From contig NZ_JAOWIF010000033.1 in assembly GCF_030332225.1 (NCBI RefSeq), positions 62,001-126,000 of the forward strand: DNA of 64,000 nucleotides. Reading direction: 5' to 3'. A program made the position numbers and the translations under genes. Source of the stretch: Citrobacter sp. Cu233. Its GTDB lineage: Bacteria > Pseudomonadota > Gammaproteobacteria > Enterobacterales > Enterobacteriaceae. A model generated the notes under the pieces. It had not been told where the DNA came from. It made no database searches and worked only from the letters and a program-made list of their open reading frames with translations. Positions 58,344 through 64,000 of this stretch are shown here, piece by piece (positions within the stretch are counted from its first letter, which is position 1; the number at the start of each line of letters is the position of its first letter).

Positions 58344-58630
58344 GTGTCGGGGGTTTGCAGGCTCCTCAGTAGAGTCTCAAACCCTTCACCTTCCACAAGG
58401 CGCTCTTTCTGGCGTTTTGTAAGCTGCTTGACCCGATACTCTATGCGCAGGGCCAGCGAGCGATCGCCGACTTGTGCCGCAAATGCCAGAGTGAGCTCTC
58501 CCTTCCCGCGTAGCGCTTTCGCACCTTTTCCGCTCTGATGCTGCTGATAGCGGCGTTGTACATCGGTGGTTATTCCGGTGTACAGGGCATTGTCTGCGGT
58601 ACGGATCAGATACAGATACCAGGGTGTCAT
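58340..58630 (-). CDS. yhbQ: GIY-YIG nuclease-like protein YhbQ
   Basis: Single GIY-YIG domain of the UPF0213 family, 96 aa (E. coli 100). It has [24 protein letters not shown], with the YIG-like YTG triplet and the conserved Arg (RR). The start at 58630 (MTPW) is the family start; MSMVTMTPW from 58645 is possible and better spaced from an AGGAC. DNA/RNA target unknown. Convergent overlap with yhbS. Confidence 0.9.
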   Translation of the reverse strand: MTPWYLYLIRTADNALYTGITTDVQRRYQQHQSGKGAKALRGKGELTLAFAAQVGDRSLALRIEYRVKQLTKRQKERLVEGEGFETLLRSLQTPDT

Positions 58631-58682
58631 TGTTACCATCGACATGATAATTTTCAGTCCTACAGTATAAAAGAGAACAGAA

Positions 58683-59111
58683 ATGGAAACACTGACTGCG
58701 GTGACGCGTTGGCTGGCAAAGCAGCACGTCGTGACCTGGTGTGTACACCATGACGGTGAATTGTGGTGCGCCAATGCGTTTTATCTGTTTGATGCGCAAA
58801 AGGTTGCGTTCTATGTGCTCACCGAAGAGAAGACCCGCCATGCACAGATGTCTGGCCCGCGTGCGTCCGTTGCCGGAACGGTAAACGGTCAGCCTAAAAC
58901 GGTCGCGCTGATTCGCGGCGTTCAGTTCAAAGGGGAAATCCGCCGCCTGGAGGGAGAAGAGAGCGACGCTGCGCGTAAAGCGTATAACCATCGTTTCCCT
59001 GTCGCCAGGATGCTGTCAGCGCCCGTGTGGGAGATTCGGCTGGATGAAATCAAGTTCACTGACAATACGCTGGGTTTTGGCAAGAAAATGCTCTGGCTGC
59101 GTGATCTATAG
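58683..59111 (+). CDS. yhbP: UPF0306 family protein YhbP
   Basis: 142 aa (E. coli 147), a FMN-binding split-barrel-like fold resembling pyridoxamine oxidases. Function unknown. It has [15 protein letters not shown] and [15 protein letters not shown]. The C-terminus is 5 residues shorter than E. coli. yraR follows 39 bp downstream in the same direction; yhbO is absent between them. Confidence 0.92.
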   Translation: METLTAVTRWLAKQHVVTWCVHHDGELWCANAFYLFDAQKVAFYVLTEEKTRHAQMSGPRASVAGTVNGQPKTVALIRGVQFKGEIRRLEGEESDAARKAYNHRFPVARMLSAPVWEIRLDEIKFTDNTLGFGKKMLWLRDL

Positions 59112-59150
59112 TTAGAAGATCGATTGAGGATGCGGGGGGACGGAAAAGTA

Positions 59151-59786
59151 ATGAGCCAGGTGTTAATAACAGGTGCCACTGGGCTGGTGGGCGGAAATTT
59201 GCTGCGGATGTTGCTGAATGAACCCCGAATCCATGCTATCACCGCACCGACACGACGACCATTGGCAGATACGGTCGGGGTCTATAATCCTCACGATCCA
59301 CAGTTAAGCGATGCGCTGGCGCAAGTTACTGACCCGGTCGATATTGTTTTTTGCTGCCTGGGCACGACCCGACGTGAAGCGGGTAGCAAAGAGGCGTTTA
59401 TTCATGCGGATTATACGCTGGTGGTGGACACCGCTCTGACGGGCCGCCGGCTTGGTGCCCAGCATATGCTGGTGGTGAGTTCGATGGGCGCCAATGCACA
59501 TTCGCCGTTTTTTTATAATCGGGTGAAAGGGGAAATGGAGCAGGCGCTGATCGCTCAGAAATGGCCCCGGTTAACGATTGTCCGGCCTTCGATGTTGCTG
59601 GGTGACAGGGAACAACAGCGAACAAACGAAAGGCTTTTTGCGCCGTTATTCAAGCTACTACCGGGAAACTGGAAGTCCATTGAGGCGCGTGATGTCGCGC
59701 GGGCAATGCTGGCGGAAGCGATGTCGCCGGATCATGAAGGCGTTTCAATCCTCACGTCCTCAGCGCTTCGGGAGAGGGCGAAATAG
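59151..59786 (+). CDS. yraR: NAD(P)-binding Rossmann protein YraR
   Basis: 211-aa short-chain dehydrogenase/epimerase-like protein with glycine motif TGATGLVGG (about 7-15) and a YNRVKGEME active-site-type Tyr-x3-Lys. Substrate unknown. The start at 59151 (MSQVLITG) matches the family. Convergent with dolP; yraQ, which lies here in E. coli, is missing. Confidence 0.92.
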   Translation: MSQVLITGATGLVGGNLLRMLLNEPRIHAITAPTRRPLADTVGVYNPHDPQLSDALAQVTDPVDIVFCCLGTTRREAGSKEAFIHADYTLVVDTALTGRRLGAQHMLVVSSMGANAHSPFFYNRVKGEMEQALIAQKWPRLTIVRPSMLLGDREQQRTNERLFAPLFKLLPGNWKSIEARDVARAMLAEAMSPDHEGVSILTSSALRERAK

Positions 59787-59815
59787 CCCGGCTAATCAAC
59801 CGGGCTATTAATAAG

Positions 59816-60391
59816 CTACTTGATGAACGTAAAGGCGGTAGTGACGCGTTTCACGCCGCTTACCCGGCTGGCGATATCCGCTGCCGCCTTCGCTTCGCGT
59901 TCAGTCACCAGACCCAGCAGGAAGACTTCTCCATTCTCGGTGGTGACTTTAACGTTTGACGATTTAACCTGATCGCTGGTCAGCAACTGGGAGCGCACTT
60001 TGGTGGTGATCCAGGTATCGTTGGATGCATCGCCCAGGCCGATAGGTTGGCCCTGACGGATCTCATTAAAGACTTCCGTTGTGCCCTCCACACCCATTGC
60101 AATTTGTTTTGCTCGTGCAGAGAGTTCGCTATTCGGCGACTGGCCGACCAGCAGGACTTTACCCTGATATGCACTCACGTTGATGCGCGCTTCTTTCTTG
60201 ATCTGGGCATCTTTCGACAACGCCGTATTGACGCGTAATTCCAGGGTCCCATCATCTACCTGGGTGCCGACACTGCGAGGATCCGTTGCTGCTTTCGTCC
60301 CGACAGCTGCTGTTCCGACAACGGCGGCAGCTACACAGCCTTGCAACAGCAACGCTGAGAGAACGACGGCGAGCGGCGAAAATGCCTTCAT
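59816..60391 (-). CDS. dolP: Outer-membrane lipoprotein DolP (YraP)
   Basis: Dual-BON-domain outer-membrane lipoprotein, 191 aa, linked to envelope integrity and regulation of septal peptidoglycan hydrolysis. Lipobox LLLQGC (C19). BON1 is about 46-112 and BON2 about 125-190. In E. coli it is sigma-E regulated. It lies 9 bp after diaA. Confidence 0.96.
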   Translation of the reverse strand: MKAFSPLAVVLSALLLQGCVAAAVVGTAAVGTKAATDPRSVGTQVDDGTLELRVNTALSKDAQIKKEARINVSAYQGKVLLVGQSPNSELSARAKQIAMGVEGTTEVFNEIRQGQPIGLGDASNDTWITTKVRSQLLTSDQVKSSNVKVTTENGEVFLLGLVTEREAKAAADIASRVSGVKRVTTAFTFIK

Positions 60392-60400
60392 GTGTACTCC

Positions 60401-60991
60401 TTAATCATCCTGGTGAGGGAAAAGCGTGTTATCAATGAGATCGCAAAGGCAATTGACCGTCAGCATATGCATTTCCTGAACGCGGGCGCTGTGGTGTGAA
60501 GGGATGCGGATTTCAACGTCCTGTGGCCCCAACAATCCGGCCAGTTCCCCTCCGTCATAACCGGTCAACGCAACGATCGTCATGTCGCGCGTAACGGCTG
60601 CTTCAACGGCTTTTACGATATCGCGGCTATTACCACGCGTAGAAATTGCCAACAGAACATCACCTGCATGTCCCAGCGCACGGACTTGTTTTGCATAAAC
60701 TTCGTCGTGCAGGCGATCGTTGGCAATCGCAGTTAAGACCACATTATCAGTATTTAGTGCAATCGCAGGTAAACTGGGTCGCTCTGTTTCAAAACGGTTG
60801 ATCATGCTGGCAGCAAAATGCTGTGCGTTGGCAGCGGATGTCCCATTACCACAACAGAGAATTTTGTTGCCATTGAGCAGGGACTGAACCAGCGTCATGG
60901 CTGCACGGGAGATCGCATCCGGGAGTGCTTCAGCCGCAGCTATCTGAGTTTGAATGCTTTCTGTAAAGCAGACTTTGATTCTGTCTAACAC
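60401..60991 (-). CDS. diaA: DnaA initiator-associating protein DiaA
   Basis: SIS-domain tetramer that binds DnaA and promotes timely oriC initiation. 196 aa, GmhA-like. It has [16 protein letters not shown] and [12 protein letters not shown], the SIS fold motifs. It is upstream of dolP in the same transcript. Confidence 0.97.
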   Translation of the reverse strand: MLDRIKVCFTESIQTQIAAAEALPDAISRAAMTLVQSLLNGNKILCCGNGTSAANAQHFAASMINRFETERPSLPAIALNTDNVVLTAIANDRLHDEVYAKQVRALGHAGDVLLAISTRGNSRDIVKAVEAAVTRDMTIVALTGYDGGELAGLLGPQDVEIRIPSHHSARVQEMHMLTVNCLCDLIDNTLFPHQDD

Positions 60992-61052
60992 GCTAATCCT
61001 TAAGTACCAGGCACGTCAGGTTATTTTATTTGCCTGATGGGCAGGTTCTGAT

Positions 61053-61454
61053 TCAACTATATGAGCGGTCGTTGAACGCGTTCTTAAACCACTCAACATC
61101 ATTTCCGGTGAAGGCTAACACATCGAACCGGCAATCCACAGTATCAAAACTCCCATTGTGGCGCGCAAGCCACAAGCGGGCGGTCTGTAATAATTTGTGT
61201 TGTTTGCTGCGGGTCACACTCGCCGCCGCGCCGCCAAATTGGGCGGACCGCCGGTAGCGGACCTCGACAAAGACGGTGGTCCTGCCTTCATGCATTATCA
61301 GGTCGATTTCGCCGCCACGTTCACGTACGTTGGCGGCGAGAAAACGCAGTCCTTTGCTTTCCAGCCAGTGACGCGCAGTTGTTTCCCACGAATCACCGGT
61401 CTGTTTGCTCGTTAACTGGCGGGGACGACCTGTCCTTGCTGGTATTTGAGCCAT
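61053..61454 (-). CDS. yraN: UPF0102 family nuclease-like protein YraN
   Basis: 133 aa restriction endonuclease-like fold (PD-(D/E)xK type): [21 protein letters not shown] carries the D-ExV motif. Homologous to the YraN/Cas4-like Holliday-junction resolvase family, but activity is unproven. Its start lies 43 bp inside the lpoA 3' end. Confidence 0.95.
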   Translation of the reverse strand: MAQIPARTGRPRQLTSKQTGDSWETTARHWLESKGLRFLAANVRERGGEIDLIMHEGRTTVFVEVRYRRSAQFGGAAASVTRSKQHKLLQTARLWLARHNGSFDTVDCRFDVLAFTGNDVEWFKNAFNDRSYS

Positions 61455-63463
61455 GATAACTTCCTGTTAATCACGCAATCCTGAGTTGCTGTCAATGCGC
61501 CGGTGTTGCCGTTAATTTCGAAGCCCTGCACCTGACGCATTTGCGAGAAATGATTCGCGAGTGACCAGGCATCAACACCCATTGCATACATGCGCGCAAG
61601 CGAGTAGTCATTGCGTACTGCACTAAGCGCTTGCTGCATGAGCGGCTCGTTGCCGCCAGCCAGCATTGGAATTTCGCTGTACTGCAGGCCTTCCATCTCC
61701 AGACGGAAATCAGGACCAGCGGTACCCTGCGCGCTGCGGGAGCTGGCGTACAGCGTCGCACCGCTCTGGCTGCCGTTACGCATGGCGATCATCGGTTTAA
61801 TAAACGCAATTTCTTCCGGCGTCGCCAGAATATACACAGCATCAACACGACCGCTGCCGCCAGTGATTTGGGCATCGGTAGGCGCTGCCGGTATCGTCAG
61901 ACCGCCAATCGTCACGCCAGGTTGCGCAGGCACAGAGGACGCCACCGGGCTACCCGTCAGAGAAATCCCCGAACCACCGTTGACGCCCATTTTAAGCTCA
62001 GCGGTCGACCCGAACTTCTGCTGCAGCACCGTGCCGCCACCCAGTTTTTGCCATTCCTGAGCAAAGGCATTGGCGACACGATCGCCCAGACTGCTGCGTG
62101 GGATCAGCAGCAGCGGAGCCTGTTTGCCCTGGGCGTGAATATGACGTGCGGCATCGCGCGCTTCATCTTCTGGTGATAGTGCGAAGTAGCACACATTCGC
62201 CAGATTCTTCACCGACTCTGGCTGGTTTAGCGCCAGTACGTTGAGCGGTGTATTGCTTTTCATCAGCTCTTCGACATTGTTCTTCAACAGCGGGCCGACA
62301 ACAATGCTGGCGCCATCCTGCTGCACCTGAGCCAGGATCTGATTCAGCGGCTGTGATGACGTGTCGTAAATTTTCAGCTCTGCGGACGGATTCGCCGGCG
62401 CGCTGGCTGTCGTTGCCGGTTGAACTGGCGCAGTCTGAGGCACTGCGGCCGCTGGCTGTACTGGCGTATCGTTGGTCAGATCGCTGACAGAAGCCTGAGC
62501 GGGACTGGCGACGCCGTCAGTCGTCTGTGGTTGTGCCGTTGTTACACCTGCATCAGTGTTAGCTGCAGGTACGGCGGCAACAGGTGCAGCGACCGGTTGA
62601 GTACCCATATTTTTTGCCGCTTCAAAGCCCTGCTGAATGGTTCGCCCAAAAACAGCGGCCTGGCCATTCAGAGGCAATAGCAGTGCTATCTTGCTGGTGG
62701 AGGCGGGCTTAAAGCTCTGAACGTTGACGAGCTGCGTAGGCAACAGTTTCGCCCCAGGATTTTGTGGGTAACGTTTTTGCCAGTCGGCAATACCCGCTTT
62801 CATCATGTTTGGATCGTTACGGTTATCGAACCAGACGCGCTGGAGATCCAGCCAGCCTTGTAGAACGTTTTCATCAGCGTTGATGACCAGCGTCTGCGCT
62901 TGTTCTGGCGTCATTGACGACAGGGCCTGCCAGGTGGCATCGATATTCTTCTGCTTGTCTTTTGCGGCGAGCAGAGGTTCCTGGGCAATTAACGCACGTA
63001 GCAGAGAGAGGGAAGGCCGTCCCTGGCTGGCATCAATTTGCGCCTGCCAGTAACGTGCTTGCTGGTTTTGCGAGAAATCGGCTGGTTTTAACTGACCCAG
63101 TAGCGCCTGTGCGCCAGCGATATCTTTCTGCGCAAGTTTGATTTCGACGGCCAGTAGTGACTGTTCAGGACGCTGGGTATCGTTCAGTTGCTGCGGCAAC
63201 TGGTTGAACAACTCGACCGCCTGCTGGCTCTTGCCTTCTTTCAGCAGTGCACGAATGGCGAGTAATTGCCAGTTGGTCTTGCTATCATCTGAGCTTTGCT
63301 GCATTTGCTGCAGATAAAAGCCGGAATCAGCCTGTGCTGTGCCCTGCATATGGGCAGCACTCTGGTCTGGCGCCTGGGTGCCACAGCCTGCGAAAATCAA
63401 TGCTGCCAGAATGACAGGCAGCGCGCGTGCAGCTTTCAAACGAGAAAATGTTGAGGGTACCAT
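61412..63463 (-). CDS. lpoA: Penicillin-binding protein activator LpoA
   Basis: Outer-membrane lipoprotein that activates PBP1A transpeptidation, 683 aa (E. coli 678). Lipobox FAGC (C27). The N-terminal TPR-like helical domain (about 30-250) is followed by a C-terminal periplasmic-binding-like lobe (about 280-683) with a low-complexity Pro/Ala/Gln insert (about 330-400). The frame is open to 63526, but the family start is 63463. Divergent from rsmI. Confidence 0.97.
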   Translation of the reverse strand: MVPSTFSRLKAARALPVILAALIFAGCGTQAPDQSAAHMQGTAQADSGFYLQQMQQSSDDSKTNWQLLAIRALLKEGKSQQAVELFNQLPQQLNDTQRPEQSLLAVEIKLAQKDIAGAQALLGQLKPADFSQNQQARYWQAQIDASQGRPSLSLLRALIAQEPLLAAKDKQKNIDATWQALSSMTPEQAQTLVINADENVLQGWLDLQRVWFDNRNDPNMMKAGIADWQKRYPQNPGAKLLPTQLVNVQSFKPASTSKIALLLPLNGQAAVFGRTIQQGFEAAKNMGTQPVAAPVAAVPAANTDAGVTTAQPQTTDGVASPAQASVSDLTNDTPVQPAAAVPQTAPVQPATTASAPANPSAELKIYDTSSQPLNQILAQVQQDGASIVVGPLLKNNVEELMKSNTPLNVLALNQPESVKNLANVCYFALSPEDEARDAARHIHAQGKQAPLLLIPRSSLGDRVANAFAQEWQKLGGGTVLQQKFGSTAELKMGVNGGSGISLTGSPVASSVPAQPGVTIGGLTIPAAPTDAQITGGSGRVDAVYILATPEEIAFIKPMIAMRNGSQSGATLYASSRSAQGTAGPDFRLEMEGLQYSEIPMLAGGNEPLMQQALSAVRNDYSLARMYAMGVDAWSLANHFSQMRQVQGFEINGNTGALTATQDCVINRKLSWLKYQQGQVVPAS

Positions 63464-63525
63464 ACTGTATCCAGTGATATTTTTTACGCAATGCTCAATA
63501 TTAAATCGGCAATACGGACGACACA

Positions 63526-64000
63526 ATGAAACAACACGAATCGGCGGATAATTCTCAAGGCCAACTCTTTATTGTACCTACTCCTATCGGAAATTTGGCT
63601 GATATTACCCAACGAGCGCTCGAAGTTTTACAAGCCGTTGATTTGATTGCCGCTGAAGATACTCGTCATACAGGGCTATTGTTACAACACTTCGCGATTA
63701 ACGCGCGATTGTTCGCCCTGCATGACCACAACGAGCAGCAAAAGGCCGAAACGCTGGTGGCAAAGCTCAAAGAAGGGCAAAACATTGCGCTGGTTTCCGA
63801 TGCCGGAACACCGTTGATTAACGATCCCGGCTACCATCTGGTGCGCACCTGTCGCGAAGCGGGGATCCGCGTGGTACCTCTGCCTGGCCCTTGTGCGGCG
63901 ATTGCCGCGTTGAGTGCTGCAGGTCTGCCATCAGATCGTTTCTGCTATGAGGGGTTCCTGCCAGCCAAATCTAAAGGGCGTCGTGATGCGATGAAAGCCA
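63526..64000 (+). CDS. rsmI: 16S rRNA 2'-O-methyltransferase RsmI, 5' part
   Basis: Methylates C1402 in 16S rRNA. About 158 codons are present (E. coli full length 286). It has [14 protein letters not shown] and [13 protein letters not shown], the SAM-binding tetrapyrrole-methylase-like motifs. The start at 63526 is 62 bp from divergent lpoA. The rest is beyond the right edge. Confidence 0.96.
   Translation, partial: MKQHESADNSQGQLFIVPTPIGNLADITQRALEVLQAVDLIAAEDTRHTGLLLQHFAINARLFALHDHNEQQKAETLVAKLKEGQNIALVSDAGTPLINDPGYHLVRTCREAGIRVVPLPGPCAAIAALSAAGLPSDRFCYEGFLPAKSKGRRDAMKA

Overview
The window is chromosomal DNA of an enterobacterium of the Escherichia/Salmonella/Citrobacter group. Almost every gene can be matched by sequence, length and order to the gltB-to-rsmI stretch of the E. 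coli K-12 chromosome. REP (Y- and Z-type) and ERIC repeats of the enterobacterial kind lie between genes. I would not name a genus; the differences from E. coli K-12 (an inserted glmM-secG cassette, no yhbO or yraQ) fit a Citrobacter- or Salmonella-like genome best. No prophage, insertion sequence, CRISPR array or plasmid feature was seen.

Layout. 1-8341: 5' part of gltB (minus), its long regulatory region with a candidate ArgR site, then yhcC, arcB, elbB-mtgA (plus). 8444-16369: a minus-strand block, npr-rapZ-ptsN-hpf-rpoN (nitrogen PTS and sigma-54) followed by lptB-lptA-lptC-kdsC-kdsD-yrbG (LPS transport and Kdo synthesis). 16584-21432: mlaFEDCB-ibaG-murA (phospholipid transport and the first committed step of peptidoglycan synthesis). 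21488-28876: sfsB, ispB, rplU-rpmA-yhbE-obgE, dacB, greA with a structured leader, yhbY. 29002-33940: rlmE-ftsH, folP-glmM.

33990-37642 is the one clearly accessory segment. A DcuC-family carboxylate transporter and an IadA-type isoaspartyl dipeptidase form a minus-strand pair, and a HypT/YjiE-like LysR regulator is divergent from them, all between glmM and secG. E. coli K-12 has, as I recall, a similar regulator-IadA arrangement at a distant locus but with a different transporter pair (YjiG/YjiH). This cassette is the best candidate for something not yet described.

37811-49592: secG, tRNA-Leu(GAG), argG (two ArgR boxes), then the metY-rimP-nusA-infB-rbfA-truB-rpsO-pnp transcription/translation operon. 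An ERIC element sits inside the rpsO leader and an ERIC-like element lies between infB and rbfA. 49702-55139: nlpI, the 26-codon yrbN overlapping deaD, mtr with a TrpR-like operator, yhbW. 55220-63463: ubiV-ubiU and divergent ubiT-yhbS (oxygen-independent ubiquinone synthesis), yhbQ, yhbP, yraR, dolP, diaA, yraN, lpoA. The window ends inside rsmI.
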